Assembly: GCA_025024175.1 (NCBI GenBank) | Contig: QCXZ01000064.1 | Span: forward strand, 50,861,325-50,925,324 | Direction: 5' to 3' | DNA from: Rhyzopertha dominica | Taxonomy: Eukaryota; Arthropoda; Insecta; Coleoptera; Bostrichidae | Length of the DNA: 64,000 nucleotides | Shown: piece after piece, positions 36,453 through 48,019 of the stretch | Position numbering within the stretch: position 1 is the stretch's first letter | Layout: each line of letters opens with the position of its first letter | Program-made: the position numbers and the translations under genes | Notes under the pieces: model-generated | The model's database searches: none | Told to the model about the DNA's origin: nothing | The model's input: only the letters and a program-made list of their open reading frames with translations

Positions 36453-36900
36453 TGTGCGGTACCGAAGCACTCGCGTGTTTTCTCATTAAATAATAAATCC
36501 GAATAAACCAAAAACGAATTTATTTAAACACTAAAACATTAACTTACACTTCTGAAACTTATAAACTAGCAACGCGAAACTTATTTACAATAAAATGTAC
36601 ATAGATGTTTCTCTTACCGAGTCTGTGACAGAACTTCTCTGATAAAACTAAACTGCTTACCAAGTAAACGTTTCTGGAGGTAAAAACACCCCTTTATGAT
36701 TCATAGTTGGGAAAACCCGCAATACGCTACAAATGCATCCCGGACAAACATATTTTTATTACTGGGGTTTACCGACAAAGAGATAGTTATCTTGACCGGT
36801 ACCGTTAAGCTTTCAATACCTGAAGGGTCAGGAAACGGTTATTGCATGCAATAGAATAATTTCTTAGGGACACTAGTGAAATGCATTTTTCGGTTTAACA
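36453..36900 (-). repeat. 5' LTR of the BEL/Pao element
   Basis: Matches the 30471-30918 copy in length and sequence by eye. Transcription of the element should start inside it and run leftwards. The following GCCAT (36901-36905) is the target duplication. Confidence 0.95.
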
Positions 36901-36905
36901 GCCAT

Positions 36906-38179
36906 GGATACATGAATCATTTATAGAAATCGTGTATATATCTAATGAAAAGACCAAATGAACGTCCCCTTGTGTGATAATATATCGCCCTCTTATATCT
37001 TGGTTAAAGGAATAAAAAAACTGACAATACGAGGCAGTCAAAGAAAGAAGACTAATATTAAAGAAAACGAATTCAGAGGTCCTCTTCTACGCCGCTGCGA
37101 GAGTCGCAAACCAATTTGTAAGATGATTGCAAAATAGACTTCACACTTACATAATATAAACAATTTCGGTAGTTAACACGTTTAACTTAATAATATGCAC
37201 ATTCTCGTCGGCAACGGTTCCTGCAATCATGTAAAAATGCTAATTGCGTTAAGGACAATGAATTCGTGAGAGATTTAAATACAAATGACCAAAACTACCC
37301 GCACAACGCCAGGGCCTTCATATTCGGCTCGTTATCCAGTATCGGCCGGCGAATTATAATTTAATGATGATTCCGTTATGATAGCCCATCGATAAATTAA
37401 TTAACTGATTGCGAAACATCCTGCTTTAGTCCGTGGCCATTAACGGGGAGAAAACTTCAATTACTCTTATTGTTACGCGTTTACAGCGTTGGTAATAAAT
37501 AAATCGGAAATACGCGGGTCGTAAAATGTTCTTGTAAAAAATTCGTGGATCCACTGTCGAAGCCAAGGACGTGCAGACGTAGAAAGCGAAAGTTGAGATC
37601 CTCGTGAGCGCACGCAAGATTGATGAAACCGAATGTGCGGTGTCGTTTATGAATCGCGCGTAACAGTTAAAATTGTTCGAAGAAATGTTATCTGAGACGA
37701 CTATTTCGTAGGTTGCTTCCTCCTGGCAGATGGTAACACGGCAACAATAAATTGCCGGGGAGTTTCACGATCTTGTCATCGTGCGGCTTCACAAAGAAGT
37801 TGTTCTGCACAGACCATCACGCATGCGGTCACGTTCGAGTGTTTAAATGCAATAAAGGTAATAACGTTTGCGATTTACAGTTCACTACCATAACTTTGGC
37901 TGATGTTCAATTAACATTNTTGGGAAGAAAGTGCTGGAGGTTTTATATATATTCAAAAATCTTTACGATTTATACAGTATAATTTCAAGGATGATCGAGA
38001 AGATATAATCTTTTTTTGTTGAACAAGAAGGCCACAATCGTTGTTTGCAAATTTTCCATTATCACTTAGGTATCATAAACTAATATTGAGTATGAGTTGT
38101 AAAAAATGTTATTTTTAAGATTTAGAAGGCTCTGTTAATGACATACTCGTATCGTAAACTGAGAGTAGTGGTTAAAAAA
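36906..38179. other. No gene recognised
   Basis: A less AT-rich, low-repeat stretch around 37310-37660 contains several AATTAATTAA-like motifs and CpG dinucleotides but no coding frame with a recognisable product. One ambiguous base lies near 37919. Confidence 0.4.
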
Positions 38180-38440
38180 AATAATGTCATCTCCACTTAA
38201 GCACTGCATTAGGGAGCAACGGCGTTCTGTTATTTGTTTCTTGCACAGCGAAGGCGTAAAACCCATTGATATTCGTCGTAGAATGATCAAGCAAACCGCC
38301 CGAGTCCATTTCGGCAATTGAAGCCTTAGTGAATGAAAATCGTCGTATTATCCTGGATGAAATCGTTGCAGTTTTGAGAACGAGTGCTGGACATCACATT
38401 AAGCACGATATTATCAGAATGTGCGTAGAATGAAACGAAA
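38180..38440 (+). pseudogene. Mariner-like transposase N-terminal fragment
   Basis: Plus-strand translation with a frame change gives R-E-Q-R-R-S-V-I-C-F-L-H-S-E-G-V (38200-38260), like the first helix-turn-helix of mariner proteins. It is followed by A-L-V-N-E-N-R-R-I-I-L-D-E-I (38315-38365), like their second DNA-binding region, and H-H-I-K-H-D-I-I-R near 38390-38420. Stops occur in between and no catalytic domain follows. Confidence 0.6.
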
Positions 38441-41400
38441 AATGGTATATTAATAATTTAATAAATTTGGTCTAAAAAGGTTTTTGACGTTTTCATTTGA
38501 CTGTGCCTCGTATAAAGGAAATACGGTGCATATAACTGTCTCGAAACATACAATATATATTTTAGCAATAATTATTGCTTTTATGGATTTCTCTAATTGC
38601 CTATGCTTTCAGCATATATGCCTATATGGACTAGATAAAGCAATATCGCGCTGACTGAATCATCATGGATGGTTCTGTGTTTGGGAGTTGTTTTACAAAA
38701 GGGTTATTGCAACTTCTGAATACTAATACAATGCAAAATATTATTCTGAACAACACAGCAACTCAAGCAAGTAGAAAACAATACTTTATTAATAACTAAA
38801 ATTTTGAATGTTTCTGATTACAGAATTAATGAAATCGTACCGTATCGAAACTTTTTATTTAAATTGATCTTAAGAACCTAATTAGAATACACAAATAATT
38901 ATCCTAATTTAACTAATATAGTGCGCTGGGTGTTATCACCATATACTACAATAATCTAGAAAAACTAAATACGTGTTTTGGTAGCTAAGCTGTCATCTTC
39001 AGCAGACTCCTTGAAATCTCTGTCTAGATTTAACTGGAGAATATTCTCTTCACCAAATTCTCAGTGGAAGTGAATTTGGTGAGTATAATATCCGCCGTTT
39101 AAATATAAACAAAAGATTTCAACAACTTCTACTGAAGCTATATAAATACGTATTTAAATTTTCTAAATTATTACAGTATGTGGTGAAAAGTTCTTCGTGT
39201 ATCGTCTAATCATAATCAAATTCAGCTTGTACATGTCGTTGAAGTGCGAAACTCCTATTTATTTCTAAACATGTACAGTTTAATAATAATCAAAAATATT
39301 AGTGATAGGGATAAGCAGTAAGATTAATGAATTAAATTGTGTAGATATTATTGGGCAATTATACATAAAGACACCTTTATGTAGGTATTTGTTTACATAG
39401 TAAACCGAAAATATATTTAAATTAAAACAAATAAAAAAGCTTGTTCGATATAGATAGAATATACTTAATTAATGAGAGCCTTTTGTAAAATTTAACTTTT
39501 CTTGTCAAAATATTGGAGTTTAAAATGACCGAAAAATTTATTTTTTTTTCTTTCGAAAACGGTTAAAGGATTTAATTTTTTTTCATATTATTAGACAGTT
39601 GAAGGCTTTTTCTTGCTGGTATTTCCCTTTTCAGATTATAATTTGGATTTCAGAACATGATTACGAATTACCAATCCATACTTTTTTCATAAGTTATTTA
39701 GTTTGTCACGAACAATAACTATCTGTGCTTCTATCATTTTTAACATTGCCTTCTTAACTAATTCACCTTTCGGCATGATGATATTTATGGACGTTTTTCG
39801 TTTTTATGATCTAAATGCCTGTTTCTACCATTTCAGTTTTAAATTATCTCATTATTCTTCATACTCACCTTTTTTGTTAAAAACTGTCAAGTGAGCAAGA
39901 AAAAATTCAGGTTCATGATCATGATATGAGTCTGTTAGCTTTCCTGTTTCAATGAAACCATAATTATGACTAGCCTGTGATACCATAGTCACCTAATAAG
40001 TCTTTTAGTAACGGTTGGTGACAATTTTTATATAGCAAGAAAAATACATTTTCCTCTTTTTTTGCTACCAAACTATTGGTCATAAGAAAAAATTATGTAA
40101 GTGTCAGAAAATCTTTCTTTGAGTCAAAATGCGATAACAACAATTTGAAAAAAATATTACTGGTTTTTTACACAATTATAAATGTGCTGCATACCAGGAA
40201 ACGCATTGATGATCTAAAACATGTTTAATAAGTAAGTAAGTAAGTTTAATAATCACAAAAACATGGTAAAAGTATACCCGGGGTACAAAAATATGGTTGA
40301 ATAAAAGAATCAATCCTCACAAATTATTTTTTTCTATTGAGCGTGACCCAAAGATCAGATGAAAATGTTCTAGTAGAAAATGTACAGATACTATATGTAA
40401 GTGTAACTAACAAAATAACTATGTTGAACGAAATACAATTCAGACATAAAATGTATACTGATAAATCAGTAGATAATATAAAATATGTGTAGTCGTTGTA
40501 CAAAATGTATGTAGATAAATTGTCAGCGAAAGTTATCCTCAAAATGGCACTCTATATATAGAAACTTCAGTAATTGTTATGCCTATATAAAAGCTAAAAT
40601 TATTATTAAGTTAATAATCTAACAAACCAGAGAAAATTTTAATTTAAATGTAATATGCAGTTAATTTAAATTTTTGACCAAGTAGGGTTTGATTAAATAG
40701 ATTTCTATTTCATCGTACGCCCTAAACAAAAACATTTATATTTTTTTTAAATTCAATGAATTCAAAAATATTAAACTCGTGTGAAAATGAATGGAAACAC
40801 TGGTAAAAAGAATATAACCCCGACCATCCAGACAAGTTTTACGTGAACATATAAACAAACTGACATACCTTTCAGTGGGTAATCCTTTAGAACAGGGTCA
40901 GGACACCAACCGACTAAAAACTAACTGAAGACCACATAATGCCATTTAGCTTTTATATACGCGCGCGAATTGATGATATCACAGCCTTACAATTGAACAA
41001 TTACCATGTTTGAGGTGAAATCCAGCAGTCAGCGAGCTGGGCCGCTGCAGATTTGCGGAGAGGGATCGCGACCATAGCGAGCTGGCTCTCCAATTTGGCG
41101 AGAGATGAAAATGAAGAGTAAACACGGGGATGGGGTTAAGTACTGCACGTTATGAGTCCATGCAGGACGGAATAACCGAAGATGAATCTTAGTAAGAAGC
41201 TTTTGGGTCAATGCCGAGAATAATGTTTTGAAAGCATTGCACTCAAATACTTTAGTTTTTATACGATTGTTCCTCAACCACTTAAATATTTTATTGTTAA
41301 AGTAAACTATCCATTTTTCAAATATGTCTGAGTATCACCTTATTTTTGTACCGTTTATAGAGAGATAAATGGGATTTAATAACTAGGCCCACAAAACTGC

Positions 41401-41900
41401 ATTAGCATTAGCATAAGCACCTTTCGGATTTTTGAAAATGTTCATGGTTTACTAAATATTAAGGAAAAAAACAAATTTTAGCAATATCTTCTTATTCCTC
41501 TAATGTCGCTAGTTTTACATAAAAAGTGTAAATACAAAAAAATTGTAAAAAATGTGTCTCCAATAAGATGTCGTTCACATAAACATTGTTATACAAACTA
41601 TAGTTGGCTATGGCTAAAAAAAATTGGCCATTTCTTAGGTTTCTCAACGATGTAAAACTTAATAATATGATTATTTACAATATTCTAAACATTATGACCA
41701 CGTTTTTGCTTTATTCTGAATTTAACGTAAGTTAACCATGACCAAATGAATTAAATGTCAATCCACCAATCTCTATAATTATTATTATTTTGTTTTGCTT
41801 GTATGCTTTCGGCATTGTACCTGGTTGGCGACGGTTTTACTGTCAGTTAGGTGAGAAATTCATCTCTATCTAACGTGGACCTAAAAACTGTCTAACGATG
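38441..41900. other. No gene recognised
   Basis: AT-rich. A small perfect hairpin (TCACCAAATTC at 39050-39060 with its complement at 39072-39082) and a short AAGT tandem run near 40231-40243 are the only structures noted. A GC-richer patch at 41025-41110 has no recognised identity. Confidence 0.4.
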
Positions 41901-42089
41901 CGACAGGTTTGCAATTTTGCTGCTTTTTACATATTGTTGGCTAGATCTCTAGATATTCCTAGTCGGTCCAAGTACTGCTGTGACCGATACAATGGTTTGG
42001 GATGCTGTGAGCTCTGTGGTGGTTGCAGCTGTCCATCAGTGGGTACTGGGATTGAAAGCGAAGTGCTAGCTCATGGTGCTATAGTAATA

Positions 42090-42460
42090 TTAAAAACGCC
42101 GCCAAGAAACTTAAGGCCAATAACTTTGCGGACCCGATAATGTACCAGCTTTTCTTTCTGATGATGGAATGTATTAGCTGTTGGATTGAACCATTGTGCA
42201 ACTTGTTTAATCTTTTTATCAGATCGCCTCATTACCCTAAATCATGGAAAACGTCTCTTTTTGTTCCAGTGACTAAATTTGCGGATAAGGCTAATGTTAA
42301 AAATTATTGACCAATAGGTTTAATGTGGAACTTTGCTAAATTGTTTGAGAATTTTGTTGGAACTTATCTATTCATAATATGTCATTAGAGGTCGTTCAAC
42401 AGCTACAAACTTATTTGAATTTACCAATTATATAAATAAGTTTTGGCGCAAATTTCTTGA
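42090..42460 (+). pseudogene. Non-LTR retrotransposon reverse-transcriptase fragment
   Basis: The plus strand encodes the N-terminal RT blocks of a non-LTR element: P-L-C-N-L-F-N-L-F and Y-P-K-S-W-K-T-S-L-F-V-P-V (about 42190-42270), N-Y-stop-P-I-G-L near 42300-42325 (cf. N-Y-R-P-I-x-L), and R-S-T-A-T-N-L-F-E-F-T near 42390-42425 in another frame. Stops and a frameshift disrupt it, and the catalytic YADD block is absent. Sequence from about 41770 may belong to the same element but is not assignable. Confidence 0.6.
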
Positions 42461-42600
42461 TGCTGACACACGAAACATGAGATGCAATTTCGAGTGTGCT
42501 TTGGAAACAAAAGTTCCTAAGTGATCTGTCAACAAACTGACACTATAACTTAGTTGGACAAATGCCCAAACTGGAAATTGTTCGGCTGTTCGGACGCATT

Positions 42601-44730
42601 ATAGTTGGGCCAAAAACTTTATCGCTCTTTAATCTGCCATTGAGTTGGGCCAGAATGATGCGGACGGTGGATTATGAACCTCCCGCTGATAGTTATCGAT
42701 AACGAATCCTTATCAGATCCTGCTACCTGATACTACTTAGAAAAGTAGGTAATTTAGACGCAAACATTTTGTGCCTGTGGACCCAATAGATCACGAAACA
42801 CAATTAAGATGGGTGGGACTTATTTGAAAAATGTAAAATATTATTGGACACTTGTCCATAATGTCCTAAATAATTTGTTAAAGAGGATGGTTACCTGCTG
42901 AAATGAGTTTATAAATTCTGAAACGCAAGTCAAATTAAACAGTTTTACTAAAATTTCTAGCGCACATTCATACCGGCGAAATGGAAGTTGTATTCATGCA
43001 AAGTGAAAAAGGCAAAAAACTGTTGGTGGTGAATAACTACAAATTTTGCATCGCAAACGTGCTGAAAAGCGCAACTGTGCGTTGGAGGTGTACGAATAAA
43101 ACATCGAAATGTCCCGCAAAAATCTACACGTCGGCTGGAAATGAGATCTTGGACTCCGAATTATCTCACAATCACAAAGAAGACACACCTGCAGAGGCAG
43201 ATTGTCAACAACAGTGTGAAAAGGAAAGCTCTAGAAAATGTACACGAAAAACCTGCCAAATTAGTGCACACGGAACTTCGGTCTAACCCTGGCATACGCA
43301 GTAACATAACGACTTACGATATGGAACTTGTAAAGCATAATATATGGATGTGCAGGAGGAAGTTAACTCCAAATCTACCCAAAACGCAAAAAGCAGTAAA
43401 CACTTTGGCACCTATGACAGATAAAGAAGAATCATTTGTCTTGACAAATAATGTAGACCAAAGTATCATCATTTTTGCTCCTTATAGCAATCTTTACTTT
43501 TTATGTTGTACTGAAACTGTGTATATGGACGGCACATTTGATTTTTGTCCGAAATTTTTTACACAACTCTACAATTCATGGATACAAGAATGGACATTAC
43601 GTTCCATTGGTATTTTGTTTGCTTCCGGATAAAAAGCAATCCACATATCAAACATGTTTGAATATGTTGTGTCAGAAGTGCAGTGAAAGTGACTTACAAT
43701 TTTATCCTAAAAGTGTCGTGATTGATTTTGAAACTGCAATCCACAATGCTATTATAGATACATGGGAGGAAGCTAGAGTAAGTGGATGCCGATTCCATCT
43801 TTCACAGGCATGATATCGAAAAATTCACTCGCTTGCACTGTCACAAGATTATAAAAACCACACGGAAGTTGGCAAAATGTTAAGATATTGTTTTGGACTT
43901 CAGTTTCTTGATTGTGATGAAGTGGGTGACGCATTTGCATTCGATTTAATTACAATCATGCCAAAACATTAGAAACTTCAAGAGTTTTGCGACTATTTAG
44001 TGGAAAATTACATCAGCGAAAATGCCATATTTACTCCAAATATTTGGGCAAGTTCATCTGCCTCCTCTTGCAGAACAACCAAAGTCATTTCATTCAAGAT
44101 TTAATAAAGGTTTTTATTCGCCTCATCCAAATATTTTTCAATTTCTTGATAGTTTGCTGAATTTTCAAAGTGCAGTTTATGTTAAAATAAACACATCCAA
44201 CAAATTCCAAAAAGTTGTTAGGCGTACTGTAAAATTAAAGCAAGATTATCTTGAAGTCAAAATTAATAACTACAAACAAAATCTCATAGACAGGCTGACA
44301 TTTGTAAAAAGTGTTTCATTTAAATACGCGCCAAATATGTAAATATTTTTTATACTTTATTGTACATACATATATGTTACTATTGTGTTATTACGTATAA
44401 ATATAGGTTCGTATTTTTGTAAATTTGTAAACATTTTTATACTTTACTGTACATACATACATGTTATTATTGTAACGTATAAATATAAGTTTGTATTAAA
44501 ACTTGAAAATTGTTTTATTTTATTCCTTTAAGCGTGTTTGCTAAGAAAAAAACCGTAGCAATCACATTTATAAGTTACACACATCACATAAATTAAGGTC
44601 TTTTTTAATTTGCTAATACTGGTTCATCACCCGCTGTTCGGGCAAAGCAGATTCTTGGCCCAACTATATTGCGGGATTAGTTGACCCGCTCAGTCAGAGA
44701 AGGGTTAGATAGGTAGACTGGCCCAACTAT
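42601..44730 (+). mobile_element. MULE (Mutator-like) transposon with FLYWCH finger
   Basis: A MULE transposase relic is enclosed by copies of a 12-bp motif. ATAGTTGGGCCA occurs at 42601-42612, with a shorter copy at 42642-42652. The inverted form TGGCCCAACTAT occurs at 44656-44667 and 44719-44730. A degenerate copy at 42550-42562 may mark an even more distal left end. I could not find the 9-bp target duplication expected for Mutator, so the exact termini are uncertain. The right edge abuts the D-D-37-E transposase relic at 44.75 kb. Confidence 0.7.
42981..44342 (+). pseudogene. FLYWCH-MULE transposase pseudogene
   Basis: The ATG at 42981 opens a FLYWCH-type zinc finger: F-M-Q-S-E-K-G-K, N-N-Y-K-F, V-R-W-R-C, C-P-A-K-I and S-H-N-H, residues about 5-65. 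The frame then shifts. At 43141-43632 a MULE domain begins, with V-Y-M-D-G-T-F-D-F (the first catalytic Asp). It continues in another frame at 43475-43813 with Y-V-P-L-V-F-C-L-L-P-D, V-V-I-D-F-E-T-A (second acidic position) and C-R-F-H-L-S-Q-A. After a stop near 43813 the C-terminal part (44022-44342) includes F-H-S-R-F-N and H-P-N-I-F-Q-F-L. FLYWCH plus MULE is a known combination in insect transposons. At least three frameshifts or stops make this copy inactive, yet most of the protein length is still represented. Confidence 0.82.
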
Positions 44731-44744
44731 ACGACTCCGGGCTG

Positions 44745-45690
44745 TACCAACATCAAAATATATACCCTAGAACGATTTATCGTACAATCGCTGAATGTGA
44801 GCAAGGGATCCCATGTCTGAACTTGCCAAAAAGCGGTCGGCCAAAAGTTCTTACTTCACGCAGGGATGAGAAACTGGTAGCAAGAGCGAAAAACACTGTC
44901 GGGACATCTGTCAGAAAATGGGGACGAAGATATCATGTATCCAAGAGCACTGTCAGCAGGGTGTTGGCTAGAAATGATCAGAAATACCATAAAAGACAGA
45001 ATGTCCAAAATATACGGCAAACCAACTGGCTAGAATACCAAGATGTTGTCATAATTTGCGACGATACCATTTTGCGGACAACAGTCATTGTGATGGACGA
45101 CGAGGAATATTTCACTCTGAGCAATTCAGAAATCAAGAGAAACCATGGTTTCTATACCGACAACCTAGCAGAGGTTCCAAATGATGTAAGATACAAAGCG
45201 AAGGCAAAGTTTGCTGACAAAATTCTGGTCTGGTGTGACATTTCTACCGCAGGAATTTCTCGCGCTCACATTGGTCGGGTTCGGAGAGAAGCGCTGGATG
45301 GTCAAGGATATATATACTATGACTTATCGAAACTACGGGATTTAATTCATAAACATCATGCTCATAATGATGTTATTTTCTGACCAGACTTAGCGTCCTG
45401 TCATTACGCCCGACGAACACAGCAGTGGCTCCATGAGCACAACATTCGGTTTGCCCCCAAAAATGATAATCCACCAAACCTTCCACAGACACGACCTATT
45501 GAGGATTTCTGGGCAATTCTTTCACGAACGTGTATGATGGAGGATGGGAAGCCGAAAACGAGGATAAACTTTAGGCGTAGACAGAACAGAAGCTGCGCAC
45601 CATGGACATTGGAGTTGTCCAAAACCTTATGGATGACATCTGGGGGCGTGTGCGCGTGGTTGAGGACTACGGGCATTTTCCCTTACTCTA
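44745..45690 (+). pseudogene. Tc1/mariner D-D-37-E-type transposase pseudogene, copy 2
   Basis: From about 44750 the plus strand reads C-E-Q-G-I-P-C-L and P-K-S-G-R-P-K-V-L, then a second helix-turn-helix with S-V-R-K-W-G-R-R-Y-H-V-S-K-S-T-V (44890-44960). The first catalytic Asp lies in V-I-V-M-D-D-E-E-Y-F-T-L (45088-45123). The frame is open to 45383, where TTC-TGA-CCA-GAC stands in place of F-W-x-D; copy 1 has TGG at this position. It then continues D-L-A-S-C-H-Y-A and ends R-P-I-E-D-F-W. Exactly 37 residues separate the second Asp from the Glu. The first helix-turn-helix is missing on the left, where the MULE ends. It is the least damaged of the three related copies. Confidence 0.82.
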
Positions 45691-46199
45691 ATTAGCTTAT
45701 AAGATAGGTGAAAGTAGTGTGAATAATAGCGTAAAATAAAAGTTTGGTTAAAATTATCAGGAGGTGAAAAATTCTCAGTCCGAATTTTGTGCCAAAACTT
45801 ATGGGATATGCGCTAATTTGTAACATATTGCCAACTGCCTATTGATAATTTTTGCGATTGAATCGTCTCTCGTTAGGTATGCTGAATTGGATAGAGTCGA
45901 ACACGACTGTGCTGTTATGTGTTCAATCGCTTCACTGGGCGACTTGTATAATTTGCAAACCTCCAAGATGTTAAGTTTATTTAGTATATACTTTTCGTAG
46001 TTCGTAATTCCAGAGGGTATACACATTTAGCTAGAAAATTAGTTTCTTTGATATTAATTATTCAAACCTGTAAAAATGCAATATTGTCTAATGTTGCATA
46101 CGGTGTAATTTAAATGCTGTCCAAGGTGCACAAAAATATTTGAACGTTACTTCGATGGTCGCTAGTCTTCCTTGCCTACATTTACGAGATGGTAATTAA

Positions 46200-47260
46200 C
46201 TTCAAATAAAATAAAATAAAAGAAGTTACAGAAGCAAATGTGTTAGCTTGCGCATTTCAAAATCCATCATTTTTAATAAGACAAGTTGCGACAGACGCAG
46301 GAGCAACGCAGCGCACTGTTGTAAGAATGTAAAAAAGTACGCATTTTATCCATACAAATTATCAGTCACAAACTCTGCATGCTGGCCACTGCAAGAAACA
46401 CATAGAATTATGCAGTTTAAGAATATGTGTATAGCCGATCCACAATTTTCATTAGAAGTTCTTTAGGGCGATAAAATATGAAACGAACATTTCTGGATGC
46501 AGCAAATCCTTATCACGTGAGCGAAGGTCCCAAATGATGGTGTGGCATATACGGTCATCAGCTCTTGATCCGCATATTTTTGATGGGTTTTTCACCGGCT
46601 CACGCGTTAAATATTTTAGCTTTCTTCAGAACGAATTCCAAGATATGTTGGTGAACCGCCGCCTTAATGCTTTTGTTCCGTAAAGTCACCCTCACCTATT
46701 CCTAAATCCTAATCTGGCTGGAATACCACTATCATCCGCCCGATGACGCCACCAGTAAGATGACGACACGACTCGGCAAGATGCACGTCACAGTAATGGA
46801 AGATGCTTTTACCTGGGTGTTCGGTGTGACTTGTTCGTATGCTCACCGGTAATTACAGGTACGTCCAGCCTTCTCTTTGTCTTATTAACGCCACGTACTT
46901 CTCCCCCAACATATGGTCCTTCGGGCCGGATGATAGTGGTATTCCAGCCAGATTAGGATTTAGGAATAGGTGAGGGTGACTTTACGGAACAGCTTTAGTG
47001 ATTTCAACAAGAAAAAGCACCTCTTATAACCTGAAGAAAATGAATAATTATTTTAATGTAATTTTTCCCGAACCAGTTACATAGCCTTCTCGGTCTCCTG
47101 ATTTATCAGTTTTAGATTTTTTATTTGGGGAATAATTAAAAACAAAGTTTTCTCCCGCAGTTGTGCAAAACTTAGAGAAGTTGTTGAAGAAGCTTTAATG
47201 AAAATCGATAAGTATTTTATTAGAAAAGCTGTTTGTTTTGACACTGTGTAGTACACGCGT
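46200..47260 (+). pseudogene. Tc1/mariner-like transposase pseudogene split by a short TIR element
   Basis: Left of the insertion the frames give V-L-A-C-A-F-Q-N-P-S and Q-V-A-T-D-A-G-A-T-Q-R-T-V (46236-46325, helix-turn-helix), H-P-Y-K-L-S (near 46350-46370) and, near 46530-46660, D-P-H-I-F-D-G-F-F-T-G-S-R-V and F-L-Q-N-E-F. Right of it are F-P-E-P, S-R-S-P-D-L-S-V-L-D-F-L-F-G-E (47090-47135) and a C-terminal helical region to about 47230. These are the standard blocks of the catalytic half. Many stops and frameshifts are present. The insertion at 46674-46991 falls between the F-L-Q-N-E and N-Y-F-N-V-I-F-P blocks. Confidence 0.75.
46674..46991. mobile_element. 318-bp non-autonomous element with perfect 65-bp terminal inverted repeats
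   Basis: The left arm 46674-46738 starts TGTTCCGTAAAGTCACCC and is an exact inverse complement of 46927-46991 over 65 bp. A 5-bp duplication GCTTT lies on both sides (46669-46673 and 46992-46996). The 188-bp centre is GC-richer than its surroundings and has no coding frame. Long perfect arms imply a young insertion inside an old transposase relic. TGT...ACA ends and a 5-bp duplication do not match Tc1 (TA), hAT (8 bp) or Mutator (9 bp). A Ginger-like or unclassified origin is possible. Confidence 0.85.
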
Positions 47261-48019
47261 TGATAATAATGATGACTTTTTTAACATTATTTGTAATTAA
47301 TTATTATGTGCCATGCTTTAGTTTTGAAACATGTGTAAACCCTTAAGAGTACTTCGTTCCAAAAATAAAATTAAATCAGTTCATCAAAGGTTTTTGGAAC
47401 ATCTTGTTTTGCGAAATTTAAGACCAAAATATTTCATTTTTCCATCTCTACCTGTATTAAAATCAGAATAAAAGAAAAAAGAACCATAAGCCTTAGATTT
47501 TTTATTTATTAAGATTTATACATCATTGGGAAACATAAAAATGACCGAATTTTTGAAGCCCTAGCTAACTATGGTTTGGATTTGAAAAAGGTAAGATTAT
47601 GTTGTAACTCGCTCTTTTTCTACTACTTATAAAACCCTCCATAAACGGCGACTTCTCGTGGGTTCCGCGGACAGAACCTCCAGCCAATTATCTAAATCAT
47701 TTTGCGTTTATTTTACACATGAGTTGTATTTTTATTTACATTGTTAATGAAATTTGCTGCAGGTACATTTCCATTAGCGTAACAAATTGTACACCACCTA
47801 CTTCACTTTCATTATATCTACATACAGGTATGGATACCTACATTGGCGTAGATAAAAAGGAAAGGAGTTAATTATCCCCAAGACAAATTTAACTGGTTAA
47901 ATTTTAAAATACTCTATTTAATTTGTAATTTAAGCATGTACTTTTAGATTATTTTATTCCTTTAGACTATCACTTTTCAGTGTTTTATTTCCATTTAAAT
48001 TAGACTACCCTAAAATATG
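47261..48019. other. No gene seen
   Basis: AT-rich spacer with nothing recognised. Confidence 0.45.

Larger units (their letters stand above)
30471..36900 (-). mobile_element. Full-length BEL/Pao LTR retrotransposon
   Basis: Two 448-bp LTRs (30471-30918 and 36453-36900) enclose a 5.5-kb interior read on the minus strand. By eye the LTRs are identical. The target duplication GCCAT is present at 30466-30470 and 36901-36905. A primer-binding site, a 5' leader of about 240 bp, a single long polyprotein frame and a polypurine tract are all in the expected order. Identical LTRs, a perfect 5-bp duplication and an open frame argue for a very recent insertion that may still be competent. The one caveat is an ambiguous base at 35320. 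Confidence 0.95.

Noticed and set aside
41898..42140. 80-residue cysteine-containing plus-strand frame as a secreted peptide
   Set aside because: Runs into reverse-transcriptase sequence and has no signal peptide or family match; more likely retrotransposon debris.
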